NCBI RefSeq assembly: GCF_009870125.1 | Contig: NC_046683.1 | Span: forward strand, 64,867,869-64,931,868 | DNA from: Drosophila pseudoobscura | Lineage: Eukaryota; Arthropoda; Insecta; Diptera; Drosophilidae | Length of the DNA stretch: 64,000 nucleotides | Reading direction: 5' to 3' | The notes under the pieces: generated by a model | Told to the model about the DNA's origin: nothing | The model's database searches: none | What the model saw: the letters and a program-made list of their open reading frames with translations, nothing else | Made by a program: the position numbers and the translations under genes | Shown: in pieces, positions 41,401 through 54,260 of the stretch | Layout: every line of letters begins with the position of its first letter | Position numbering within the stretch: the first letter of the stretch is position 1

Positions 41401-44400
41401 CGAAGACGACCAGGGCGGCACCTCATCCCTCTCCGTGACAGCTGTGGTGCACCGCGGGGCCCCCCCCGCCGACGAGCACGAGTCGGAAATGACGTCCAGC
41501 AGTCAGGAAGCCGGCGATCAGTCCGCGGACTCGGCATTCGTTGTGGCGGTGATTGCGGGCAGTCCGGAGGCGACAACCCCACCGCAAGCGACACTTGGAC
41601 GTAGCCTCTTTGACGACCTGGAACTGCCAAGTGGCGAGCAGGACCCAGAGTTTGTGCGCATCCGCTCCTCTTTTGTGATGAACGAGGCGGACATCTTGGA
41701 CCTGCCTGCGGCGGGCAGTCCGCCCGGCTTCGGCAAGAGCATCGAGGAGGACTGGGAGAACTGGGAGAACCTCGACGCCGTCGCAGAAGTGCCTGAGCCC
41801 AACTGGGCGCTGCACCCCGGCGCCCTGGAACAACTTCCCCCTGTGGAAACGACCCTCAGTGAAGCCACCCTGTCGCTGGACAACGTGGAGCAGCTGCCCC
41901 CCGTGGAGACCACACTGAGCGAAGCCACTCTGGCGCTGGACAACTTAGAGCAGGTAGAGGGGCTGTTCCATCAGCTGGAGCTTATGGAGCCAGCTCCACG
42001 TGGGCATCCGGAGGCCCCACCAGATCTTCAGTCGGTCGAACCGCCGCCCTACGACCCCGGCCCGCTCTACCTGCCTGACTACGAGTCCCTGATGCAGCTG
42101 GAGGACTCGCGGGCCAGCCACACCTTGCCCAAGTACACCGAGGCCGTGGGAGGCGAGCGATTTGTGAGCAGCATAGAGGATCTGTATGCCGAACTGGAAA
42201 CGAACGGAGGCACAGGACCGAGCAGTTCTGAAGCGCCGACAAATGGAATTGACAATTTCGAGGATCTGTGCCAGGAAATGGCCGTGGCCGGGGCCGTGAC
42301 CGTGGCCGAGGCCGAGGCTGAGGCACCGCGACCAGCACCTCAGCCTGCTCCGCGCTCTACCAAGACCAGCACACTTAATGTCCGTGGCGATGCGGCTCCC
42401 CTGCCTTGCTACCATCCCGAAGAGCTGCCCGGCTCCAGTTCCAGCGAGGACGAAGCGCCCTCGGCACCGAGGCCTGCCCAGCGAAACCCACGCACGCTCA
42501 GGGTGCGCTTCGACGTGGAGAACCTGCAGTACTACCAGTCCGCAGAGGTAGTCGCCTCGTCGAGTGGAGAGTCTGAGGAGGATCGCCCTCCGCCGCGCCC
42601 CATGATGCGCTCGACCATATTCGAGCCGGAGCCGGAGCCGGAGCCGGGACCGGGGCACAACAGTGTGCCAAGCCTGTTCGGGGCACAGGTCTCGCAGGAG
42701 GACAGCAGCGACGACGAGGCCTTCGGACGCGCCATCAGCCAGCATCGCACCATGACAGCAGCACTGCGGACAATGCAGAACGATACGGATGCCTAGGAAC
42801 AAGACCTGCCCATCCGTGTCCGTCGATTTCCTTAGCAAATACAGTATTTTATGTGTAAATTTAATGCCTGCTGGCTGGCCCCGGCCCTGGCCCTGGCCAA
42901 GACCCAATAACGAGTATGTACTAGCATGTACGATTATATGTGTACATTTCAAAGATAAGTTGCCATACAATGTTGACTATATTATAATAATAATAAACAA
43001 TATAGCAGGAAGTAGCATAGGAGCATAGCCTTGGAAGATAACAACAAAAAAGAGCGTCTCTAGGCATTTCACAAGATAAGCAAAGGTTTTGAAGCCGAAT
43101 CGGAATCAATTTTTAAACGTCTAGATAAAGAGTCTGATAGATGAACACGTCTGTATTTCGATAAAGCCACGATAACATGCAAAAACAAGAACAAGAAAGA
43201 GAACAAGATATGGGGGACAAAGCGATAGATATATGCACTGTCAGAGGAATGGTTCCAATGGGAAATATACATACATATGTATGGATATAGTCTCTCGCAC
43301 CCAAATGACTCCAGCCCGACCCCAGGCAGACGCGCTAGCGGAAAAAGCCAACGAGAAGGCCCGAGAATGCAAGAACAAAATACATGTAGTACATATGTAC
43401 ATCAATACACTGCTCGCCGGCTCGTGAATGGGACTAAGGATCGATGCACATTGCTCTTCGTCTCGTGAATGGAACGAAGGTTCGGGACAGGCTCGGGAAG
43501 GTTCGAAGTCGGGACAGCGATTGTACAAATAAAATACATGAGTGCGTGACGAGTCGTCGAGGCCCCGAGAACTGCTCCCAAATTGAAAAGGTGTGCCCAC
43601 CGCTACTTTAGTTGTCCCTGATTACGCAGGCATAAGCCTCTAACATGGTCTAAGGATCTATCTAAGCTTCGGTTGACTTTTGTAATACTACCAAGGGATT
43701 CACTTAGCCTGCAGACTCACCTGTGAAGTTTGACCAGGGGAAAGTGCATGCACAGCTTCTGATGGAACTCGGTGAACTCGCGATACGAGCGGAACAAGTG
43801 CGTGGGATCCGGCTGTCCGTGCCGCGTCACCTGCAGTATGTACATGTAGAACTTCTCCATGCTGTAGTGCTTCTGGAAGCGCACCACCTTGACAATCTTC
43901 AAGCGACCATCCTGCTGCATGCTATAAAACGATACAAGTGATTGGGTTTTAGTGCATATACATATCATACATGGACAGGCTCCGGTATTCCGATTTACTT
44001 TTGAAAGTGCTCCCGGGTGCACCCGTTTTCGTTTTTCAAAACGGACAACAAACCGAATCGTAAGAGTAGAAGCACGCAAATAGATGGCTTATTGATGCCT
44101 TAAAGTTATACGACACCATTTCCAGAGCAGTTTAGGTTGTGCCTTTTCTTAAAAACCATTTCGGTTTTACCCAACCCCATTTTGCTCTGAAGTAACTGAT
44201 GTCTGACTAACAACAGTTGCGATTACGATGGTGATGGCGATTGCGATTTGATCGCAGCATCGAATTGCATCCGATTGTTATCGGATCGTCGCTGCAGAGT
44301 CGTTTCTGCGCGTAGCAGGCCAAATTGTGCGCGTAACCGCACTAGAGAAAATTTAAAAACTTAACAACGGGGGCGAAAACGGGAGCACCCAAAGCTAGCT

Positions 44401-47400
44401 TAAACCGGAGCCCGCCTGATAGGACATGTTCCAGGTGGAAGCGGTCGAGACTCACGTGTATTTGCGCGGCACGAATGAGAGCAGCTCGCCGGTGCCCTCG
44501 TCGGCGGTGAAGCGCATCTGGGCCAGGTTGTGGAGAAAGAAATTGAACTGGGTGAACCAGCTCTTCAGCGATGATTGGATCATCTTGGCGAAGGTGGCCG
44601 CCGCCTCGGGATTCGACTGCGACGGCAGCAGGGCACGCCGCACGTAGGTAACGGCATTGGAGTTGACGCCCGGCATGCCGGCCGTGGCCATGTGGGCCAG
44701 CGTGTGCAGCAGCAGGTCGGCATTCTTGCGCACAATGTTGAAGGCCCGACAGCACAGATCCACAAAGTAGTGGAAGTCGGTGGAGGGCTTGTCCCCGCCG
44801 TTTATCACGTACGCCATGTCCGAGGTGAGCACAAACGGAGTACGATCTCTGCGGGCGATGAATACGGATCAGAATCAATACACCTACACCGATGGGAGAG
44901 CATCTCCCTCTTACCTCTTGAAGTTGCCAAACATCTGGGCATCGCCCAGGAATTTGCCAAAGTCAATGTGGAATAGATGCCCCGAGGTCTTCAGCATGAT
45001 GTTGTCGTTGTGCCTGTCGCAGATGCCCAGCACGTAGGTGGCCACGCTGTAGCCGGCGCAGGACAGTGTGAAATTGCGCACAGCACTCTGGTACTCCAGG
45101 GGACTGGGATTCTGCTTGCCCAGCCACTCGGCTATGGGGCGATCCTTGAACGAGCCGGTCAGGCCGCACTCCACCTGGATCTTGCGCAACGTCTCCGCCT
45201 CGGAGACGAGCTCGATCATGCCGCTCTTGTAGCCAGTCGGCACGCAGTTGAAGGTGACCATCTTCAGGTCGAGACGCTCGGCCAACCACATCTTGTTCAT
45301 GATGCGAATCAGTTGAATGGTCAGCTGGTCCTGCTGCAGATCATCGCCGCACTAGAAAGAAGTCAACCACTTAGTACCAATCACCGTGAGGCCCTCTCGC
45401 TCTCTCTCGTGGAGACTACCTTAAAGATGGCTGGCAGGGACTCGGCATCGGGTCCCACGAAGGTGATCTTCAGCGGCAGTGTGTTGGAGTTGAAGTAGCT
45501 GCAGTTGCGCACAGCGACGCCCGTCACCTCCAGCTCTGGTCCCAGCGGCAGGCAGGTGGGCTTATCCAGCAGATCCTGGTGCACCTCGTCCATTCCGGCA
45601 GCCAGGCTCTTTTGCCGCATCGACTCTTTGGACTCCTTCACAGACTCCGCTATGGTCGTCAGTTTCTGTGGAAGCAAAATCAGGGTAAACGGTCTAGATG
45701 GACACAATGGAGCTGATGGACGCCTACCTGACACATGCGGTGCTGGTACATGAAGCGCTGAAGCATCTTCTCGCCGCAGATGGCCATTAGGGCGCGCAGC
45801 ATCATCTTGCTGCGGCGGTAGTAGCGCGCCTGGGTTATCTGGCACTCGTCGTACTCCTGGTCCACCATGGCGGCCCCAATCGAGTTGTGCGGATCGTCGG
45901 GCAGACTGTGCACCAGCAGCCAGTACATGTGGTGGGCGAATCGCGGCGACTCGAGGCACTTGGCCAGCAGGAATCGGGCCATGGCCGAGCCCTCATAGGT
46001 GTCGTGCTTCAGGGACTGAACCAGCTGCGGCAGGAAGTCCACCAGCTGGTCGTTGGGCATCTTCGAAATCCATTCGACGGCCTTCTCCCGCACCTTGGCG
46101 TCCGGATAGCGGGGCAGCAGCAGCTCGAGCGCCTGCAGCGGCGACAGTGGGGCCCACGAGTGCAGCAGGGCGTGCAGATCTATCAGGTTCGCGTAGTCCC
46201 AGCTGTGCGCGGCGTGCAGGACCTTGGGCAGCGCATTGGGATAGTTCTGCAGGTACAGACGCTTCTCCCAGAATACTTCGCGTCGCTCGGTGGCCCCGGT
46301 GTAGCCCAGCTCGGCGGTGTCCAGCAGCTCCTCCTGCAGGTTGGCGTCCAACGAGGCAAAGTCGTAGCTGTGGGCGGAACCGAGACTGTTAGAAGACTGT
46401 GCCGAACTGGCCGAGTCGAGGCCACAACTCACTGCGGGGCTGGCTTGGGCACCTCCTGGTGCTCCGGGAACTCGATACGCCCTCCATAGGGCGGCACCTC
46501 GATGCTCAGGACAGGACAGAAGTCGGGATGTGGGTGACAGCCGCGGGCTGGGGCCGGGCCCAGCATTTTGTCAGTGGTTGGGGGCCACACGGACAGCAGG
46601 TAGGGGCCGCAGATCATCGCCCGCTTAAAGTCGAACAGCTGTATGGAGCACCAGCCCAGCTCGGTGGTCACCTGCCGCCGCTCGCCGTTGGGCTCCGAGT
46701 TGGGCTCGTTTTCGCTGGCCGCCTGCTTGCCGTAGAGGACAAACGTGACCCGCGCCTCGCGCGGCAGCGTGCATATGGGGTGCTGCTCGAAGGTCAGCCA
46801 GGCGCTGAAGTTGAGGCGCGGGAACAGGCCGCCGCTCGTGTCGTTCGAGCAGCTCAGGACATTGGGTTTCGACAGCAGCCGCGTTCCGTAGACCAGCTGC
46901 ACGCACAGCGAGTAGTCATCGTACTTCCAGTTCGGCGGCGGCCTGTGCAGACAGTTGATGCTCACCACGATCGGCTTTGACACGCACGAAATGGGGATGG
47001 GTGCTGGAATTATAGACGGGATTCAATTGGAATTAGGATTGGCTGAGAGCAGATCCCGGGGCACCACTCACTTGTGGCGTAGTCCAGCGACTTCACGGAG
47101 AATGCCACCCGGAACACATTCGCATAGAGCTCGACCAGCTCCTGCACCGCATCGCGCAGGCTATTGCACTTGACCTTGATCTGCTCGAGCAGGGAGCGCG
47201 GTCGCATTGTGACCTGGGCGTAGTCGCCGTAGTCGCTAACGATCTCCGGATTGCTGGCCCCCGACCCAGCCGCATACTTTGTCTGGGCATCCTCGCAAAC
47301 GCGCTTCAGGTCGGCCACGCAGCGCGCAATGTCCAGGGTGTCGATGGAGCCGAGCAGAGCGCAAATGGCCTTCACCGCCTGGACCACGCCCGAGCAGCTG

Positions 47401-50400
47401 ACCACGCTACGGCCGGAAGCGGGTGGCGGCGGGTCAGCGGCCGACTCCAGCTTGTCGATCTCCATCTCGAGCGTCTCGATGAGTATCATCATGTTGTCGT
47501 AGGTGACAATGGGCACCACCTCGTTGGGGAACAGCTGCTCGGGCTGCAGGTCCGCGTCGTTCACGTCGTCCCGCTCTGAGCGCGCTATGGCCTGCATGTT
47601 GGAGGCGGTGCTCAGGCACAGACCCAGGTGGACGTCCTTCTCCAGCTGGAAGCTGTTGTGGACACTCTCCAGTTGGCTCAGCCGCGAGGTGGGGGCCAGC
47701 CACTCCAGCAGACCAATGGGCTGAAAGATCAGATGGGCACAGATCAGCCAGGGTACAGATTGAATGAAACAGTGTAGAGACACTCACCTTGACGACATAG
47801 TCGGTGACACTGCCCTTCACCTGACCCTCCAGCGAGGCCAGCGCCTGGGCTACCACCTGCGCCACCACGGAGTCAACTGAAAAGGAGAGGAAAGGGGTAA
47901 TGCGAGCATTGGGGAGAGCCACAATACTACCACTTACTGTCGCAGGTGAACGTAACCGGGGTCCCATAGCCCTTGACCTGACCCTCGGCAGCCGCGGCCG
48001 ATGTGGACAGCGCATGCTGCTGGAGGGTGTTCAGAGCCGGATGCACAATCACCTTGATGCTGGTGTCCATCATGTAGTGGTAGTTGAACTCTGCGGCCAC
48101 CACATGCCCCACATTCGTGGGCGCGTCGTCGTGCGGGTAGCGCGACCGCAGCTGCTTGACCATGTGGTAGAACTCCAGCAGCTCGGGATCGTCCGTGCGC
48201 TGGTCGCTAATCAACTCGTAGAGCCGCGTGCACGTTTTCCGCCGGTCGAGCACCACACGCGCCGGTATGCTGGAAGTGTAGCTGTCTGTCAAGGCCGTGG
48301 GCTGGTAGGGCTTCGAGGCCGTCAACGCTGCCTGGACCTGGGCGGACTCGTACAGCTGCTGGTTACGCGGCGGCAGTGGCGGCGGCGGCGACACACTGCC
48401 CGATCCGTTTTCGGACAGACGCAGCCGTTCCTCCACGGGGGCCTCCGCCTGGCACAGCGACGTCGCCGACGAGGTCGACGGCTGGGCCAGATAGTCTTGT
48501 CGCCAGCCAATCAGGCTAACGTTCGGACTGGCGGTGGCTGTGCTCTTGTCCCACCTGTTGACCGCCTCGTACATGGGGTCCGAGTACTGGGTGCCGCCAT
48601 CGCCGCTGTACAGGAAGTCGAACGGATCGTACTCCGCATAGTAGGAGGTGCTGTCCGAGGCACTGTCGTTTCCTGCAAGTAGCGAATGCATGATCAGTCG
48701 AGTCCAATCCCAATCCCAATGCCAAGTCCCAAGTCCCAATCTGACACACAGAAATATCGCACGCAGTTATGCAAATGACACTGAGGCCTACACACGGTCA
48801 GCGTCCGCGAGAGTCGTCCGGGCTCATCGTGTAGCCAAAAATAAAGTCCCCCAATCGGTCCCCCAAAAAACACAGTGCAAGACACGCGAATGGAGAGAAC
48901 TAACGTGCGGCACTGCCGATCGGAGAACAGTTCGCAAATCTACGCTAACAAATCCCACATTGGCCGCGCCATCGCTCCCATCGTTCCCATCGCCTAATAG
49001 CTAATTGTGATTGCTGTCATACACGGCCCGCTGGGGGTCGCCCACGCCGCGTCTGGCCCCGAGTATAGTGGAGGTTCCAGATCCGAATAATACTGCTTCT
49101 CGCAAGCCCCTTCGGATGCCCTGAATAATCAGGAAACTCAAGTGAACATGAACGTGAACGCAAAGATACTGTTTTGCTGATCTGCTAATTCTTTCAATCG
49201 AACGATCACTGTACACAGCATATCGCATACGTATTATACATATTTATACATATCTATACATATGTTCCCCCATAGCTCATTCGGTTTGTGGGGGATCTCG
49301 ACATCCCAAATGTTTTCCATCATGTGTTTCATGTCCCACAAAAGGGCAAGCCCAAAATATTTCAAGAGGGGGCCACAAATTATATTTCAAACTTATAATC
49401 TGTTTCCAAACCCCGGAACGGCAGCGGAGTGTGCAACTTGAGATATTCAACAAGTGGGAATGCCATTAGCAGATACTCCCACTATTCAGATAAGTCGCAA
49501 AACTATGCAAAAAATATATTCTCACAGTGGGAAAAGTTCCCAAAGCACTACTGGCTTTATAATTTAGTTTTGTAATTGATCGTTAATCGTTTGATACATT
49601 TTCAATCGATTAATCGCTTGTTTATCGCTTGGTTCGATTTGTAATCGGGGCCACAGGACAGGAGAATTACCAGGGTGCAAGAAAAAATAAAAAAGAAAAC
49701 AAGAATCGGTTCAGAGTTAGTGACAGCAGAAGGTCTTGCAGAAAGGTGCCCGAAACCGTGTTGTTAAAAGGTTAGATATCTCTACCCCAATCCAATCCAA
49801 TCCAATTCTATATCTCTAAAATGTAATATATAAATACATACATATATGCTCAACGGACGGATACATAGGATACTATAAGAACATAAACGTTAAATGATTG
49901 AAAGTTTTAGTACTATTTTGAAAGTGGGAAACGACGGGCATTGGTAGCAAGGCGGCAAGGCGATGTTTAATAAAACAACAAGAGACTGGAATTTGTTCAA
50001 GGAATTGTTTATTTGTTTTTGTCTCACAAAATGATACACGATAGAACTAAACATATGTATGTATTTATATTGGTAGTTGTATATGTATAAATGTAGCAGC
50101 AAGTCAGCAAATCACAATCTGTTCATTCCGTAATACATGGTAAAAAACGGGAAAAAAAAAGAAGGAAGTGACTTCAGAATAACCCAGTATTCTTGGACAT
50201 TGGAGCACTCCTTCATCGCTCCATCAAGAGGATGGATAAATCACCGATTTGTGTTAAGTTTTGAAACAAATTTGATCTTATGGATCGATGCGGATCGGAA
50301 GCCAAGTCCAATCGTATTTGGGTGCCTTCCGCTGGGTGTGTGATGTGGTGATGGCACAAGGCACAAAGTCAGCCTTTTGTTTAAAAATAGTGTTTACATG

Positions 50401-52166
50401 GTGTATAAGTAAGTAGGTGGTTCTAAGTGCGTGCTGCCTAAGACACGAATTTGTTTCTTTCACTGATTCCGTACCGAAACCGAGTCCGAAACCCAACCGA
50501 ACCGTACCGGACCGTACCGAAACCAGTTAGATGGTGGTGTACTTGTTGTGGGTTGTGTAAAGTAGTTTGCTTTGCAGTAGTTTGCTTTGGTAGTAGTACG
50601 GATAGTAGTGTAGTAGTAGGACTTTCAATTAAAATTGGGTTACTTTTGCGACACTGCAATACAGAGAGAAACAAACAATAACATTCAGTTTAATTCGTAT
50701 CCAAGTCGAGCAACCACTTGCTACAAACGATCTCGAGCTACAAAGGATGTTGGCCCCGACTGGGGAGAGGGATTGGGTTTGGGTTTGGGTTTGACATTGA
50801 TATTGATATTTTTTGAAGACTGTTTGTACATTTACCCCGAATATAATGCTATTCACCCACCAAATATGATTTTAAACTAGAAATATCTATCTGTCTCTAT
50901 CAGTCTCTAACAGGATTGCAGTTCCCAGGAGAGTAGGTGGATTGTGGTATGTCTGATTAATACATAATTGGGTTTGGGGCTTACCAATGTTCTCATTTAG
51001 CAGGGGATCGAATGCCTCCAGTACACTCACACGAGAGCTGCAGGAGCACAAGAGAGAGAGAGAGAGATTATGATGTTAGAAAAACCGAAGCAAGGGGGAA
51101 AACTGTGTTTAGACGATAGTGATACATACTAGTCCTCTTGGTTGAGGTCTATCAAATCGTTACCAGTGCGTTTGGGAGGCTGCTGTTGGCCGTTGGAATT
51201 GGTGCTGGCGCTGGTGTTTAAAGGCACTGGCCGTCGGGGCTTAATGTTCACGCCATTGGCTTCGGGATTGGAGACAGGATTACTGGACGGGTGGTGGCTG
51301 CTAAGGCTGCTAAGGCTGCTCGCTGGCACGGCGGCTGGCGTGCTCTGTGGCCGCCCCAGATCCATGTGGGTGCTCGCTCCCTGGTAGACAGGCCCAAACC
51401 CGAATCCATGGGACTGTGGGTACTGCGGCGGCATAAAGGCAGCCGAGCCAGGCACAATGGGAGCCGTGTACGGTGCCACAACCGCTCCGGGATAATAGAG
51501 GTAGGCGGTGGGCACCGCCTGCACCGGCTGCACGGCCATTTGGTTGGGCATGCTGTAAAGCCTCTGCAGCTCCTCGTTGCTTAGCGGCCGCTGTTGTGCA
51601 TGAGCCGCGTTCTGGTAGGGCACCAGTTGCATGCCGCCAGCTGTTCCCACGATTCCATACGGCGGCGGCTGAGGCTGAGCCTGGTGCTGCGGCTGTGGCT
51701 GGTGGTAGCCGTATTGCGCGGGCACCGAAGCAGTCGCCGCTGCCACTGGCCCCATCGGCACCAGCGCCTGCGAGTGCGAACTGGGTGGCTGCATCCGCTG
51801 CAGGTCCTCGATCAGCCTGTCGAAGGTGGTACCGCTCTCAGGCTGCTTGCTGGTGGGACTGGCGAAGCAGATGAGGTCGTTCTCGGATACCTGCGCCGGT
51901 GGAGTGCGTGAACGTTCCACATTGCTGGCCGCGGCTGCCGTCGTATGCACCTCCGAGTGTCGGCGATGGGTGACGCTCTGACTACGTTGCTGGGCATAGT
52001 AGTCCCGCCCAGAGGCGCCGCTGGGCACCCCCGAGTGGTAGCCAGTGCCGTACTTCTTATGCCGCCGGTAGTCGTCGAGGGCCTGCTGCTCCAAGCTCAG
52101 AGCTGTCGCTTTGGCCAAGTCATCCTGAAATTGCCTGTCGTAGTCGGTTTGGCCCTGGTTTGACAT
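38438..52166 (-). CDS. Pi3K68D: Class II phosphatidylinositol 3-kinase Pi3K68D
   Basis: Fifteen coding exons: 52166-51130, 51037-50985, 48672-47938, 47876-47788, 47720-47072, 47003-46433, 46367-45728, 45665-45420, 45351-44915, 44848-44456, 43921-43721, 39257-39061, 38998-38907, 38837-38688, 38620-38438. Every junction has GT/AG and keeps frame, giving 1,890 residues, close to the fly protein. Order: N-terminal UIM-like helix ([13 protein letters not shown]) and Pro/Gln-rich region; an LEAFDPLL motif; Ras-binding region (about 610-760); C2 (about 870-1040); helical PIK domain (about 1045-1230); kinase with the GDDLQQDQ segment, catalytic loop DRHNDN (from 1452) and HIDFG (1468-1472); PX (about 1617-1740, RSYREF); final C2. 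PX plus C-terminal C2 defines class II. The enzyme makes PI3P and PI(3,4)P2 on endosomal and plasma membranes. All catalytic residues are intact. A plus-strand gene is nested in the intron 39258-43720. Confidence 0.96.
39611..39638. promoter_or_regulatory. GAGA-rich element upstream of nested gene
   Basis: Two AGAGAGAG runs (39611-39620 and 39627-39638) lie about 320 bases before the start codon at 39956, in a region with an initiator-like TCAGTT at 39727-39732. GAGA-factor binding is inferred. Confidence 0.4.
39956..42796 (+). CDS. Single-pass membrane protein with long acidic, PPxY-containing tail (nested in Pi3K68D)
   Basis: Four exons, 39956-39983, 40045-40235, 40846-40936 and 41013-42796, keep frame across GT/AG junctions and encode 697 residues. 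One transmembrane segment lies at about residues 14-38 and is followed by WGFRRR, so the very short N-terminus faces out and nearly the whole protein is cytoplasmic (or luminal-anchored, type III). The tail is Pro/Glu/Ser-rich and probably disordered. It includes PPPY (near residue 447, a WW-domain ligand; Nedd4- or Yorkie-type partners are possible), further Pro-rich repeats (PRPAP, PAPRS), a 20-residue direct repeat ([15 protein letters not shown], twice, 41826-41950), acidic SSSSEDE and SSSGESEED clusters suited to CK2, and an EPEPEPEPG run. I do not recognise the family. It is nested on the strand opposite its host Pi3K68D. GAGA tracts (39611-39638) lie just upstream, suggesting its own promoter. 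Confidence 0.82.
42797..43720. other. 3' flank of nested gene within Pi3K68D intron
   Basis: An AT-rich 3' UTR and intron. Candidate poly(A) signals for the nested gene (AATAAA) occur near 42992 and 43528. No further gene seen. Confidence 0.5.
43922..44455. other. Pi3K68D intron, no other feature
   Basis: A 534-base intron between the kinase and PX exons, with a GCGATTnCGAT-type patch near 44220-44270. No open frame of interest. Confidence 0.6.
48673..50984. other. Pi3K68D intron 2
   Basis: About 2.3 kb, AT-rich on the whole. It includes CCGAACCGTACCG repeats (50468-50525) and GTAGTAGTA repeats (50573-50612). An alternative promoter could sit here, but I see no exon I can support. Confidence 0.5.
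51051..51067. repeat. (GA)n tract in Pi3K68D intron
   Basis: A pure AGAGAG run immediately upstream (minus strand) of the acceptor of the 53-base exon 2. GA runs of this length resemble MSL/CLAMP and GAGA-factor sites. Confidence 0.6.
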
Positions 52167-52220
52167 ATTCTCCCCACAGCAGCAGCGTCAGTCCAGTGAT
52201 GTTGTCGTTCTCGTTGAATT
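52167..52220 (-). other. 5' UTR part of Pi3K68D coding exon 1
   Basis: A TTTTTCCAG acceptor ends at 52221, leaving 54 bases of leader before the start codon at 52166. Confidence 0.6.
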
Positions 52221-53761
52221 CTGGAAAAACAACTGAATGAAAACTGCTTGGAATTTGTTTTTTCTTTCAATTTCAACTTGTTTTGTCCAAATTCTATGTG
52301 TACTCTCACTCTCTCCTTTGCCGAACTTTAGCTCCGACTGTCGTGTGCTTTGTTTCTCTTATCTGCCATTCGCGTTCGTCGCGATAACGGAATCGGATGA
52401 TAAAAGTGATTATGCCCTGTAAAGGAACCAGTGACACCGGTGGGTGCAATGCGTGCGTGTCGCTGAACAGAGGCCAGGGGTGGGAAACAGGTGTACCTTC
52501 TGGCCCCTAATGACAGGTGTCTATCGGGTATTGATAGACACTGAAACTGCCATCAAAACTACAAAACTACAGAGCAGAGAATAGGGAATGGTAGCACCCC
52601 CCTCGAAGCACTCGAAGAAAGAGTACGTCATTTAACAAATTGATTGCAGGTTTTTGGGAAATTAGAAAGAACTGATTAAAAGCATTCACCACTCCGTTCT
52701 TGGATTTGAGGAACAGTTGTTCGAAGACTAGACGAGGACTAGATATATAGCCATGTACATATATTTTTAATAGTGTTTGTAGCAAACTTTTGGTTCCAAG
52801 TGATAGCAGAACAATTTGATATACGAAAGAAATGAGCATTGCATGAACGTACTGTGTGTATAATTGTGAATGTGATAACCGAGCAGAAACTTCGTATTGT
52901 AGTACTGCGGCTATATATATATATATGTATATATATATAGAGCAAATGTGAACATGAGCACATCAGAGGGAAGTACTGCAATCGTATTCCATGACCACAA
53001 TCATAAATTGTGTGAATGAATGCTGCGAGTGTGGCTTCCCTCATTCACACAATACTCGCACAGCGGATGGAAAAAGTATTCTCACAATGAAGGGAACAAA
53101 TTTCTTGCTATTTGTCGAACAAATGTTTTCAGTTTTATCAGCGGCATTTAAAAGCATTTCTGGAGTCCACTTTAAGCCAGTTTTGTTCTTCAAGTATTCC
53201 GATCGGCCAGTGTACTATTTTGACCCACTGTACGGGAGACGGGGGAACAGCTGTTCAGCATAAACACAGATGCTGAACGTACTCACACGCGCCCACACAC
53301 ACACATGTACCGTTGAATGCGAAACGCAAAGGAGCAGAAGATAAGAGAAAACAGCAACCGGCAAGAGACGCAAAAAGAAAGAAAACCTTCAGCTACGGCG
53401 GCGGCAGGCGGCAAAGGTTAAGGTAAATCAATAAGAGCGCACACACACGCAAAATAGCAACCAAATGAATTGATTCCAAATAAATTGGGCCGCTTTTTGT
53501 TGAAGAGCGGCAAAATGTAGAGCAATAGTTTTGCAAATTTCAAAACTAGTAGACCCACACAGACACACACACACACGACAATGAGCATAACGAAGGGAGC
53601 AAAAGAGATGGAGGAAGAACGAACACGATAATGGAGTGCCATTAATATGCATATACATAAGGGATACATATGTAGGTATTAACGTTTGCACACACCTTTA
53701 TTTGGCACTCTTCGTTCTTCTTCATTTATTCTTATTCGCTTGCTCGACGGACGCCACTTAC
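52221..53761. other. Pi3K68D 5' intron
   Basis: AT-rich DNA with TATATA runs (52913-52940) and CA-rich tracts (53290-53305, 53558-53578). No gene seen. Confidence 0.5.
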
Positions 53762-54245
53762 TTGCTTTCTTAGGTGTCACCTCCACCGATGTTTTCGGGT
53801 GTTGTTTCAGTTATTCCGCACAATATATGTACAGCCGCCCTCTTGGAAGTTTTATGTACAGAGGAGGAATTGAAGTGCTTCTCTGTCTTTTGTTATTCGC
53901 AATGGTTTATTTCATTGCTTAACGTCTATGCTGACGCTGAATTAAGGTGAAGTTGTCTCCCACACACCTACCGACTAAATCCAAATGAATACGAAAGGCG
54001 TACACACACACACACACACGCACAGACACAAGCGATGACAAAAACGGAATGAATATACAAAACGTAAGCGGAATACGCGAAAATACTGATTAACTTGCAC
54101 TTTGTTTATGCGTATGTACTTGCACTACAACATATTAATTACATTATTAATAAATTACATAAAAACACTCATTTGTTGCTGCCTCGCTCAGGCAGAACAC
54201 ACAAAAATAACACGGAAAAACACAAAACGGAATGCAACAAGCTAA
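53762..54245 (-). other. Probable non-coding first exon of Pi3K68D
   Basis: On the minus strand a donor GCAA|GTAAGTGG ends an exon at 53762. About 490 bases upstream lies a perfect Ohler motif 1 core-promoter element, so the exon probably runs from about 54245 to 53762 and joins the acceptor at 52220. No open frame starts here with a strong case. Confidence 0.45.
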
Positions 54246-54249
54246 CAAC

Positions 54250-54260
54250 CAGTGTGACCG
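54250..54260 (-). promoter_or_regulatory. Ohler motif 1 (M1BP site), Pi3K68D promoter
   Basis: On the minus strand CGGTCACACTG matches the motif 1 consensus YGGTCACACTR exactly. M1BP-bound promoters drive broad, TATA-less expression and usually start within a few tens of bases of the motif. It is correctly oriented for Pi3K68D. Confidence 0.7.

Noticed and set aside
41945-42970. 341-codon minus-strand frame opposite the nested gene
   Set aside because: It is antisense to a well-supported exon, with Arg/Leu-rich composition expected from the complement of Glu/Pro codons.
52991-53263. 90-codon plus-strand frame in the Pi3K68D 5' intron
   Set aside because: No recognised domain and no promoter. 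The Cys and Phe content is not distinctive; left as chance.
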